Assembly: GCA_902799185.1 (NCBI GenBank)
Contig: CADBZO010000003.1
Location: forward strand, 16,018-79,642
Reading direction: 5' to 3'
DNA from: an uncultured Bacteroidales bacterium
Lineage (GTDB): Bacteria > Bacteroidota > Bacteroidia > Bacteroidales > Paludibacteraceae
DNA: 63,625 nt
The translations under genes and the position numbers were made by a program. The notes below the pieces were generated by a model. The model saw only the letters and a list, made by a program, of their open reading frames with translations. It made no database searches and was not told the DNA's origin. Below are positions 48,173 to 56,165 of the stretch, piece by piece; the stretch's first letter is position 1; every line of letters starts with the position of its first letter.

Positions 48173-50413
48173 TTAGTCTATATTAACTCGTTTGACTTCT
48201 TTGATGTCTTCTATCTTGCGTATCGCTTTGAGCAGTTCGTCCAGCTCGGAGCGGTCATACACGTAAATCTCCATGGTGCCTTTGAAAATACCGTCTTCGC
48301 TGGAGATATTGATGGCGCGCATGTTGATATGGAAATCCTTGGTCATGGTCTGCATCACCTGGATGAACACGCCGAACTTGTCTATACCTTTCAGTTCGAT
48401 AGTCTCCACGAACGACTGTACGCGGTGGGTGTTCCATGTGGCGGAGTAGATACGTTTGCCGAAACTGGTCTTGAGCAGGTTCGCCTCCGGGCAGTCGATT
48501 TTATGGATGTGCATCAGTCCTTTCTCGTCCAAGTAGCCCAACACCTCGTCTCCAGGGATTGGATGGCAGCAGGGGCTGAGAACAAATTTCTTGCCTAACT
48601 CGTCATCTGTCAGGACGATGGTATGCGGACCTTTCTTGGGTTTGACGATTTCTTTCTCTCCCTCTTCGGACGGGAGGGGCGGAGTGGGGTCTTTCTTCCC
48701 GATAAACGGTATATACGACCGCCAGCCTTTCTTCGGATAGACAATCTCATGCAGGTTGTCCAGCCGGATAGCTCCCTGTCCCACCTGGGCGTAGAGTTCC
48801 GCGGGCTGTGTCATATGGTGGTAGTTCAATAACCGTGCCAAAGCCATGTCGTGGTTCTGTGCCAGGTCCTTGTCCATCCTGATAGCATCTTCCACCAGCC
48901 TCTCGCCGTGCTTGACGTAACGCCGTTCTTCCCTCCGGAAATACTGGCCCAGCGCGTTACGCGCTTTGGCCGTTGTTACGATGTCGAACCACTCCCTCTG
49001 CGGGTGCTGGCTGTTGGAGGTGAGCACCTCCACCTGGTCGCCGCCTTTGAGTTTGTAGGACATCGGCACAAGCGTATGGTTCACTTTAGCGCCGATACAG
49101 TGCTCGCCCAACTCGGAGTGGAGCAGGAAGGCGAAGTCGAGCGCCGTAGCTCCCAACGGCATGGTCTTGATCTCGCCTTTGGGCGTGAAGACGAACACCT
49201 CTTGGGCAAACAGGTTGAGTTTGAACGTGCCGAGGAACTCCATTGCGTCTTTCTCCGGATGCTCGAGTATCTCTTTGATCTCCCGCAGCCATTTGTCCAG
49301 CTCGCCGTCGTCGCTCTCGCCCGTCTTATATTTCCAATGGGCGGCATAACCGCGCTCGGCTATCTCGTTCATGCGGTCGGTCCTGATCTGTACTTCTATC
49401 CATTCGCCGTTGTTGCCCATCACCGTGACGTGCAGCGCCTCGTAGCCGTTCGCTTTCGGCGTAGATATCCAGTCTCGGATACGCTCGGGATGCGGACGGT
49501 AGAGCTCCGTGATTGCGGAATAAATCATCCAGCACTGGTCTTTCTCGCTCATCGACTCATTGGGCGTGAATACGATCCGCACCGCCAGAAGATCATATAC
49601 GTCCTCGAAGGCGCATTGCTGACGCATCATTTTCTTCCATACCGAATAGACGGATTTGATGCGGGCTTTGAGAGTAAAGGCATAGCCCATGTTCGTCAGA
49701 CGCTCGCGGATAGGTTCGGCGAACTGCTCGAAACTCTCCATCTGGCTGCTTTTCACCGCCTCCAGTTTGTCGTGTATCTCCTGCCATGTGTCCGGGTGCT
49801 CGTATTTGAAACTCAGATCCTCCAGCTCCGTCTTGATAGGGAAGAGACCGAGCCTGTGCGCCAGCGGCGCGTATATATATTGGGTCTCTCCGGCAATCTT
49901 ATATTGTTTGTCCAAAGGCTGTGCCCCCAGGGTCCGCATGTTATGCAGCCTGTCGGCAATCTTGATGAGCACGACGCGTATGTCATCGCTGATGGTTAGC
50001 AGCAGTTTGCGGAAGTTCTCCGCCTGCTCGCTCGCCTGGTCGCCGAACACACCGCCGCTGATTTTCGTCAGCCCGCTCACTATCTGGGCAATCTTCTCTC
50101 CGAACAGCCCCTGTATATCCTCCACAGTATAGTCCGTATCCTCCACTACATCGTGCAGCAATGCCGAGCAGATACTCGTGCTGCCCAGACCTATCTCTTT
50201 CACGCAAATACGCGCGACGGCGATGGGGTGCAGTATATACGGCTCTCCGCTCAAGCGGCGCACACCGTAGTGCGCCTGGTTCGCAAAATTGAACGCATGG
50301 GTGATAAGCTCCACTTTCTGCCTGTGCGGCGTGCGCGCGTAGTCGTCCAACAAGGACTGGAACTCCCGCTGGATCATTTGCTCTTCTTCCGGTGTAAACT
50401 CACTCTTTTGCAT
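48173..50413 (-). CDS. rel: Bifunctional (p)ppGpp synthetase/hydrolase
   Basis: A 746-residue long RSH protein. HD hydrolase: LLHDVVEDTDYTVEDI (near residue 85) and KIADRLHNMRTL. Synthetase: RIKSVYSVWKKM, DLLAVRIVF, PKANGYEALHVTV and EVQIRTDRM (near 345). TGS domain at about 400-460, helical and zinc-finger-like region (SPCCHPIPGDEVLGY), and ACT domain at the end. Both activities look intact. Residues TPPLPSEEGE come from an inserted GC-rich palindrome in the linker before the zinc-finger region. This is the main stringent-response enzyme, next to which the 12-kb locus looks accessory. Confidence 0.96.
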   Translation of the reverse strand: MQKSEFTPEEEQMIQREFQSLLDDYARTPHRQKVELITHAFNFANQAHYGVRRLSGEPYILHPIAVARICVKEIGLGSTSICSALLHDVVEDTDYTVEDIQGLFGEKIAQIVSGLTKISGGVFGDQASEQAENFRKLLLTISDDIRVVLIKIADRLHNMRTLGAQPLDKQYKIAGETQYIYAPLAHRLGLFPIKTELEDLSFKYEHPDTWQEIHDKLEAVKSSQMESFEQFAEPIRERLTNMGYAFTLKARIKSVYSVWKKMMRQQCAFEDVYDLLAVRIVFTPNESMSEKDQCWMIYSAITELYRPHPERIRDWISTPKANGYEALHVTVMGNNGEWIEVQIRTDRMNEIAERGYAAHWKYKTGESDDGELDKWLREIKEILEHPEKDAMEFLGTFKLNLFAQEVFVFTPKGEIKTMPLGATALDFAFLLHSELGEHCIGAKVNHTLVPMSYKLKGGDQVEVLTSNSQHPQREWFDIVTTAKARNALGQYFRREERRYVKHGERLVEDAIRMDKDLAQNHDMALARLLNYHHMTQPAELYAQVGQGAIRLDNLHEIVYPKKGWRSYIPFIGKKDPTPPLPSEEGEKEIVKPKKGPHTIVLTDDELGKKFVLSPCCHPIPGDEVLGYLDEKGLMHIHKIDCPEANLLKTSFGKRIYSATWNTHRVQSFVETIELKGIDKFGVFIQVMQTMTKDFHINMRAINISSEDGIFKGTMEIYVYDRSELDELLKAIRKIEDIKEVKRVNID
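48656..48691. repeat. GC-rich palindromic element inserted in frame in rel
   Basis: CTCCCTCTTCGGACGGGAGG followed by GGCGGAGTGGGG encodes TPPLPSEEGE. Same stem-loop-G-run layout as 7104-7138 and 7331-7366. Confidence 0.7.
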
Positions 50414-50466
50414 ACGTCTTGGTCTCTCTCAATGTACCTTTTTTGTTCAAAAACACAAAATCGGCT

Positions 50467-50498
50467 ACAAAGATACAACAAAAAATTGACATACGCAA
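50467..50498 (-). promoter_or_regulatory. Promoter of rel
   Basis: -7 box TATCTTTGT (50467-50475), 20-nt spacer, -33 TTG (50496-50498, TTGCGTATGTCAA). Confidence 0.8.
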
Positions 50499-50507
50499 GC
50501 GCGTATG
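50490..50507. promoter_or_regulatory. 18-bp palindrome over the rel -33 box
   Basis: On the minus strand CATACGCG-CT-TGCGTATG, one mismatch from perfect symmetry, in the same register as at 8930-8947 and 53254-53271. A single copy of the 33-bp unit (AAGAAAAATCCATTTTTCTG) follows at 50508-50527. Confidence 0.6.
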
Positions 50508-50574
50508 AAGAAAAATCCATTTTTCTGTCATTTTTCAATAATTTTGAACAACAGCTTGTGTAGAACAGGCTGCT

Positions 50575-50651
50575 GTTTCAAAATCACGGAATATATACTT
50601 TAGTATATATAGGGTGTGGTATGATACGTTCCGAGTCCGATGAGAGTCTTA
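50575..50651 (+). repeat. Dispersed intergenic element, copy B
   Basis: It holds a perfect palindrome ATATATACT-TT-AGTATATAT and GTCCGATGAGAGTC words, colinear with copy A at 9202-9272 (minus strand). The 255-nt gap between rel and the next gene holds only this element and the rel promoter. Confidence 0.6.
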
Positions 50652-50668
50652 TGAGAGTCTTATACGCC

Positions 50669-51373
50669 TTACGCGACTCCTTTTTGCAACGCGTACTTGT
50701 GCTGCAAGATGGCTTTCGCTAGTTCGCGAGCATGGGAGACGGCATAGCAGCGGCGGTAGATACCGTCGACCTTGATCCAGACCATCGGATTGGCGGAGAG
50801 CCCGGAGGAGGTATAAACGGCATCTATGCAACTGACGGGAATACGGACCTCTTCTTCTGATTTTAGGACCCAGTTCTCCTGTATGATCAGCGTATCCCCG
50901 TCAATGATGTATTTGTTGCGTCCCTGTTGCAAGCCTGTTCTTATCAGCAATGCAACCATAACCACACACATCAGTATAAATGTAACGGAATGTCCTATCT
51001 CTTTAAGCACTATGAAATAACGGGTCAAGGCGTCTCCGAATGTATAGCCTGTCCATACATCGTGGAAAATATCCCCTACCGCACACATCGGTATTATTAT
51101 AATTATAAACAGAGGGGCCATGGCATAATCCATCAGGGTGTAACGGTTGCTGAAATCCTGCCGTTCGGTAACCGGCGCGCTGAGTTCCTCTTCGGTTAGC
51201 ACCACCGGGTTCTTGCGGTAATTAACAAACCAGCCCCAGAGAAAAAGGGGACCGCAGAAGAGGCACTCTGCAATCAAAAGAACCCATCCATGTAAAGTCT
51301 TAGAGAAGCCTAAGAAGAGTCCGCATAGAACGAAAGCCAGACAGACTTGCAGAATAAGCACAAAACGTTTCAT
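50669..51373 (-). CDS. Membrane protein with C-terminal PH-like domain, unknown function
   Basis: A 234-residue protein with four predicted membrane helices (about 5-22, 28-48, 85-105, 125-150) and a soluble C-terminal part, KYIIDGDTLIIQENWVLKSEEEVRIP, then ISCIDAVYTSSGL-like and DGIYRRCYAVSHARELAKAIL strands and helix that resemble a bacterial PH domain. I do not recognise the family firmly. It follows the membrane-tethered HTH gene by 8 nt, so the two probably work together. Confidence 0.7.
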   Translation of the reverse strand: MKRFVLILQVCLAFVLCGLFLGFSKTLHGWVLLIAECLFCGPLFLWGWFVNYRKNPVVLTEEELSAPVTERQDFSNRYTLMDYAMAPLFIIIIIPMCAVGDIFHDVWTGYTFGDALTRYFIVLKEIGHSVTFILMCVVMVALLIRTGLQQGRNKYIIDGDTLIIQENWVLKSEEEVRIPVSCIDAVYTSSGLSANPMVWIKVDGIYRRCYAVSHARELAKAILQHKYALQKGVA

Positions 51374-51381
51374 AAGATTAT

Positions 51382-51843
51382 TTATTTAGAGGTGAATAAT
51401 TGTTTTGCCAATTCGTCCAGTTGCGCGGCGGTGGTATTCATGCGTTGCGCAATGAGTTGGCGGCGTTTGTAATAGGTGCGTTTTGACATGCCTGTAAATT
51501 GCAGAATATCTGTGTTGTCCACACCGAGTCCTATCAGTGTCAGCACCTGCATGTCGGTGTCTGTGAGCGACGGGTATAGCCGCCTGATGCGTTTTGCCTT
51601 GTCCGTGAAGAGCAGTTGCAGATCGTCCAATGCGTGTGGGGAGCCGGATTGTTCCTTGATCTGGCGGAGCAATAACCGGTACCTTTTTTCTTCTTCGAGC
51701 TGATGCGCGAGCATGCGGATTCGCATGTCCTTAACTTCGCGTTTGAGGAAGAAGATCCGACCTCCTACCAAACAGATGACCAGCCAAACCGCCAAGTTGG
51801 CTATAATAATGATGTCCGCTTCGCTGAAAAGATTTCCTAACAT
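51382..51843 (-). CDS. Membrane-anchored LuxR-like helix-turn-helix protein
   Basis: A 153-residue protein: one N-terminal membrane helix (about 10-32), a coiled-coil linker rich in Glu/Arg/Lys (about 35-65), and a C-terminal HTH, LYPSLTDTDMQVLTLIGLGV followed by MSKRTYYKRRQLIAQRMN. The HTH resembles those at the ends of large Bacteroidetes sensor-regulators, but the sensor repeats are missing. It may bind DNA from the membrane. The start ATG is about 30 nt after its promoter. Confidence 0.75.
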   Translation of the reverse strand: MLGNLFSEADIIIIANLAVWLVICLVGGRIFFLKREVKDMRIRMLAHQLEEEKRYRLLLRQIKEQSGSPHALDDLQLLFTDKAKRIRRLYPSLTDTDMQVLTLIGLGVDNTDILQFTGMSKRTYYKRRQLIAQRMNTTAAQLDELAKQLFTSK

Positions 51844-51872
51844 AGTGTTGTGGTGTTGATTTCAAATTCGGT

Positions 51873-51904
51873 GCAAAGGTACTATAAAAAAATGAACTGC
51901 GCAA
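51873..51904 (-). promoter_or_regulatory. Promoter of the membrane-HTH pair
   Basis: -7 box TACCTTTGC (51873-51881), 20-nt spacer, -33 TTG (51902-51904). Confidence 0.8.
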
Positions 51905-52055
51905 TACCTTTTCTTTCCTTTTATCACATTAAAATGTGCGAAAGAGAAAATAAAATACAGAAATTCAGCGAAATGCGAAATGATACTATGTGGTAATGCG
52001 TCGCACAAAAAACATGTATCGTCCAATCCCCTCTTTCAAAAAAATCTTCAAAGAC

Positions 52056-52087
52056 TTGCATATGTCAAAAAAAAGCAGTATCTTTGC
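52056..52087 (+). promoter_or_regulatory. Promoter of the 353-residue lipoprotein gene
   Basis: -33 TTG (52056-52058, TTGCATATGTCAA), 20-nt spacer, -7 box TATCTTTGC (52079-52087). Confidence 0.85.
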
Positions 52088-52138
52088 GTTCGATTTGACA
52101 AACCAAATACATACAACTCATTAAAATACATCACCATA

Positions 52139-53200
52139 ATGAAAAACAAATCTACCATTCTTTTAGCCGTGTTGCTTTTGGGGACACTGGTTTTCAGCCT
52201 CTTGGGATGCAAAAAAGACAAAGAAAAGGAAATGGAACCGGCTGCTTTTACCGCCTCCGACATAGCCGGGCTGTGGAGTGCCGTGCAAGAAGGCGCGTAT
52301 GAAGAAACAGAGTATGGACTCTATTTCCGGCTGAATGCGGATGCTACATTTGAGAGTTATGAGATACGGAGCAACGGCGAGTTTTGTTACGAGAAGGGCG
52401 CTTTCACGATAACCCGAAAAACCGTTGCCTTCAACAAGAAGGAATCCGGCCGTATGTTCCTCAAAACCAATGGTAAGGATTATTATGTCGGCGACTTTAG
52501 AAACGAGAAATGGAAATCCGATTTCCTTCAGATAGTGCTCTCTTCAGTCAGCAACGACAGGCTCCAATTGGAGACAGGAAGCGGAGTGGGAGTTCACTTC
52601 CAGAAGATAACAGCGCTTCCCTCCGAATGGAACAGCGAGTATTCCGAGCCGGAGATGACACCCACGGAGAGTCTGTTGGTAGCACAATGGGATCTTACTT
52701 CGAAATTTCAGATTTCCGGCACTGATACACATTACTCCAACGCCCGTTCTCCTGAGGAACAGGGAATAGTGTTGCAGCCGGATGGAGCAATCGGTTTTCG
52801 AGTGTTTCTTGCCAACGAGGTGTGGGCTGACCAGCACCAAGCCGGAAAGGTGGGTGATGAGGAGTATGTGATGATTTACATGGAAGATGTGCGATGGACT
52901 TTTGCAGAAGGCAAACTGTCGCTTTATTGTAACGGCTATGATGCGTACGGATTGGATGATTCGGGCGAGAAGACGAACTCCCGTTACGTGACTTTGACAG
53001 AGCCGTTAAGATTTGATTATCAGATTGTTACCTTTACGCAGCATTGGCTGTTGCTCTACCGTCCAACGGGCAATATGTACTTTGCTTTCCATCGCTCTGC
53101 AAATCCATATACAGCACCCCGGAAGATGTCCGTTTCCGTTGCGCCAAAGACCGTTTTCGCCACTTCCAATGCTTCTGCAAAGAAAGCTTTCCGGATGTAA
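52139..53200 (+). CDS. Lipoprotein of unknown function
   Basis: A 353-residue lipoprotein: signal NKSTILLAVLLLGTLVFSLLGC, Cys near residue 25, followed by a Lys/Glu-rich spacer. Two similar halves each begin with a lipocalin-like opening, ASDIAGLWSAVQEGAYEETEY (about 40) and LLVAQWDLTSKFQISG (about 185), and continue with short beta strands, so it may be a duplicated calycin-like fold. No enzyme motif is visible. I start at the ATG at 52139; the longer frame passes through the promoter. Monocistronic. Confidence 0.75.
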   Translation: MKNKSTILLAVLLLGTLVFSLLGCKKDKEKEMEPAAFTASDIAGLWSAVQEGAYEETEYGLYFRLNADATFESYEIRSNGEFCYEKGAFTITRKTVAFNKKESGRMFLKTNGKDYYVGDFRNEKWKSDFLQIVLSSVSNDRLQLETGSGVGVHFQKITALPSEWNSEYSEPEMTPTESLLVAQWDLTSKFQISGTDTHYSNARSPEEQGIVLQPDGAIGFRVFLANEVWADQHQAGKVGDEEYVMIYMEDVRWTFAEGKLSLYCNGYDAYGLDDSGEKTNSRYVTLTEPLRFDYQIVTFTQHWLLLYRPTGNMYFAFHRSANPYTAPRKMSVSVAPKTVFATSNASAKKAFRM

Positions 53201-53253
53201 GAGATAAGAGGTGAAAAAGAAGTGAGAAAAATCACAAAAATAGAGAAAATTGG

Positions 53254-53271
53254 CATACACACTTGTGTATG
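53254..53271. promoter_or_regulatory. 18-bp palindrome over the pectinesterase -33 box
   Basis: CATACACA-CT-TGTGTATG, perfect symmetry, -33 TTG at positions 10-12; third member of the set with 8930-8947 and 50490-50507. Confidence 0.65.
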
Positions 53272-53294
53272 TCGATTTTTTTTTGTAACTTTGC
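53263..53294 (+). promoter_or_regulatory. Promoter of the pectinesterase gene
   Basis: -33 TTG (53263-53265, TTGTGTATGTCGA), 20-nt spacer, -7 box TAACTTTGC (53286-53294). Confidence 0.85.
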
Positions 53295-53372
53295 AGCCGC
53301 AAAGTGTGTGTTAAGAAATAGCCAACAAAAAATAACTGAAATTAACCTTTTTAATAACCCGATTTTATTACA

Positions 53373-56150
53373 ATGAAAAAGATTTTCACAATGATGGCAG
53401 CGGCTCTGGTGAGCACAGCCATGTGGGCAGGCGCGAATGACCTGCTATGGGATTACACGGAGGCGACAAAAGCTCCGAGTAGTCCTGACAACGGATTGTA
53501 TTTCTTAAATGCATTCTTTGATGCCGCCGGAACAAAAAACGGACTTCACGGAATCAAGCTCAACGACGGCGGTTACGCTTATTTCACGAAAGCAGCAGTA
53601 GCCGGAAAGCTGAAACTCGGCTATGGTCCGCGCAGTGGTTCCAACAAAGCCAACATCGATGTGTACACATGGGAAGGCGACGCTACTGTTGTCCCTGCCA
53701 AAACGGAGATGACGCTTGTAGCCACTACGGTAGAGTTGACAGAGTATGGATTTGCAACGGTTGAGTTGAGCGAGACGCAGAACAATATCTATCTGTGCCG
53801 TCATAACGGCGTAGAGACGGGTCTGCAGGTAATCCAGTTTGTAGAGAACGTAGCGCGTACGTTTACGGATTTCGAGATGATCATGTCCAACATGGCATCG
53901 GAGTATGACTTTACTACTCTGCCGGAGGGTGTATCCGCCAGCGGTACGTTCAATAAAGACCAACACGGCTACCGCAATTTCACAATTACGGTACCGGTAG
54001 ATGGAACTGTACGTTTCACTCTTGGCGACTGCCAATACGGCAACCAACCGATTTCCGTGACGAACAAAGCAGGCAATACGATAGCAACGCTTACATACCC
54101 GAAGGCCGGCTGCTACGACAACACGGACAAGGATAGGGGCAATGTATTCACGTATATTTATCTGGGCGATGCAGACACACTAACCTTTGGTCCGATTCAG
54201 TATTGCAATTATTTCAAAGCAGAGGCGGCAGAAATCACTCCGTGCAATGTTACTTTCAAGGATCAGAACGGTACCACGTTAGGTAAGATAGAGACCTATG
54301 AAGGTGCCAATTTGACCGTACTGCCTTATAGCGAGAGCGATCTGACCATCCCCGAGGGGGAAGTGTTCCGCGGATGGTTCTATACGAACGGCAAGAAAGC
54401 CGCTGTAGGCGACGCCATCAACGGCAATACCACTATTACAGCCAAGGTGACTCCTGTTGAGACTGCTACCGTCGGAAGTGTGCAGACGTATGATTTCGCC
54501 TCAGAGATTTTCTATCCGGAGGATCATGAGACGGTAACGGCTAATGGCGGCAAATACTACAACACCCACGGCTGGTATTTCAATGCAGACGGAAACATCG
54601 AGATTCAGGTGGCAGGCAACGCTATCGTTATTGTGACGCTCTGCACCTATTCGGAGACAGGCGACGTGATTTTGAGCAACGGCGAGACGGAGATCGGACG
54701 TACCCGTGTAGTAAAGAACGGAACGGAAGGTGAAACTGCAACGCCTGACGGCACCGAGTATTCGTACAAATACACCGGCAAGGCAACGACGCTGACGCTG
54801 AGCTGGACGGCAAAGCAATATATCCATAAGATTGTTGTTTACAATGTATTGGATTTCCTGGAGAAAGATGAAGCAACAGGTTATTTCATGGTTCCTTCAG
54901 GCGATGTGGCATCGTTCCTGTTGGCACTGGTACAAGCCGAGAGCGGCGACAAAATCTTCCTGCCGAACGGTGTTTATGACTTAGGCGAGACCTGTCTGAC
55001 GACTATCGCGAAAGACAATATCGCTATTATCGGTCAGTCGATGGAAGGCGTGATCATCAAGAACGCTCCGGACGCAGCGAAAGAGTCAATCGACAAGACT
55101 GCAACTATCAAAATCAACAAGAACGTCAGGAATACCTACTTGCAGGATCTGACTCTCCAGAATGCGCTGGATTACTACAAGAACAACAACGGCCGCGCCG
55201 TAGCTCTGTGGGATCAGGGAACGCAAACTGTTTGCAAGAACGTGCGTCTGCTGAGTTATCAGGATACGTACTATAGCAACCTGCAAGGTGCGCTGAAATA
55301 CTTCGAGGACTGCGAGATTCATGGAACGGTGGATTTCATCTGCGGTGACGGTAGCGTTTATTTCAAGAACAACCTGTTGTACTGCGAGAAACGTAACTCG
55401 AACGGCGGCGGCAGCGACGCATTGACCGCTAACAACGGTCCTGCAACGGACAAGGGTTATGTGTTTGAGAGCTGTACGGTGAAGAGCGAGTGCCCGACCG
55501 TAAGTATGGGTCGCGCATGGAACAACACACCGAGTGTAGCGTTCCTGAATACGACAGTGGACTACAGCGCAGGCGAGTTCAGCTTCTCGGACGGCAACAA
55601 GATCGAGCGTTGGACCAAAGAACTGATGAGCGCCAATGCCTGGCCTAAGTTCGGCGAGTACAACACCCATCTGGCTGACGGAACGGTGCTGACTCCGGCA
55701 AGCAATGTGGTTACTTTCGTAGATACGAAGAGCGGCAATGCAACGAAAGACATCGAGACCGTTCTGAGCGCTGAGCAGGCTGCTGCCTATACGATGGAAT
55801 ACACTCTCGGCGCATGGGCGGCAACGGCGAAGGCAGATGCAACGCAGGCAGTGGTAGAGGATCTGGATAATATAGACCCCAATGGTATCTATCTGATTGA
55901 ATGTAAGGAAACGAAAACACCATATATTGTAAAGGGGATAGAGAACTGGCCGGAAGGATGTGAATATACCATCCGTAAAGCCAATGCCCGCGGCGGTTTC
56001 GGCTTGCAAGCCGGCGAAAATCCGAAAGAGGGTATCGAGAACACCGCTGCCAGTAATGCGAAAACCCAAGCAGTCAAGACAATGAAGGACGGACAGATCG
56101 TCATCGTTCGCGACGGCAAAGCGTTTAATATGCTTGGTGCGCAACTATAA
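53373..56150 (+). CDS. Multidomain secreted pectinesterase with putative T9SS tail
   Basis: A 925-residue protein: signal peptide to about 20, two or three beta-sandwich modules (about 20-290 and 380-490, carbohydrate-binding-like), an InlB/Flg_new-like repeat (CNVTFKDQNGTTLGKIETYE...GEVFRGWFYTNGK, about 290-355), and a CE8 pectin methylesterase domain from about 500 to 770. Catalytic motifs are intact: LLSYQDTYYSNLQG, HGTVDFICGDGSVYF and VSMGRAW. The C-terminus (VKTMKDGQIVIVRDGKAFNML) matches the tail of the 519-residue secreted protein. It would remove methyl groups from pectin outside the cell. No pectate lyase gene is close by. Confidence 0.92.
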   Translation: MKKIFTMMAAALVSTAMWAGANDLLWDYTEATKAPSSPDNGLYFLNAFFDAAGTKNGLHGIKLNDGGYAYFTKAAVAGKLKLGYGPRSGSNKANIDVYTWEGDATVVPAKTEMTLVATTVELTEYGFATVELSETQNNIYLCRHNGVETGLQVIQFVENVARTFTDFEMIMSNMASEYDFTTLPEGVSASGTFNKDQHGYRNFTITVPVDGTVRFTLGDCQYGNQPISVTNKAGNTIATLTYPKAGCYDNTDKDRGNVFTYIYLGDADTLTFGPIQYCNYFKAEAAEITPCNVTFKDQNGTTLGKIETYEGANLTVLPYSESDLTIPEGEVFRGWFYTNGKKAAVGDAINGNTTITAKVTPVETATVGSVQTYDFASEIFYPEDHETVTANGGKYYNTHGWYFNADGNIEIQVAGNAIVIVTLCTYSETGDVILSNGETEIGRTRVVKNGTEGETATPDGTEYSYKYTGKATTLTLSWTAKQYIHKIVVYNVLDFLEKDEATGYFMVPSGDVASFLLALVQAESGDKIFLPNGVYDLGETCLTTIAKDNIAIIGQSMEGVIIKNAPDAAKESIDKTATIKINKNVRNTYLQDLTLQNALDYYKNNNGRAVALWDQGTQTVCKNVRLLSYQDTYYSNLQGALKYFEDCEIHGTVDFICGDGSVYFKNNLLYCEKRNSNGGGSDALTANNGPATDKGYVFESCTVKSECPTVSMGRAWNNTPSVAFLNTTVDYSAGEFSFSDGNKIERWTKELMSANAWPKFGEYNTHLADGTVLTPASNVVTFVDTKSGNATKDIETVLSAEQAAAYTMEYTLGAWAATAKADATQAVVEDLDNIDPNGIYLIECKETKTPYIVKGIENWPEGCEYTIRKANARGGFGLQAGENPKEGIENTAASNAKTQAVKTMKDGQIVIVRDGKAFNMLGAQL

Positions 56151-56165
56151 TTTTAAATTTTATAT

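Noticed and set aside
47082-48176. 364-codon plus-strand open frame
   Set aside because: Antisense shadow of the DUF1573 gene, no recognisable domain.
55086-56144. 352-codon minus-strand open frame
   Set aside because: Antisense shadow of the pectinesterase domain.
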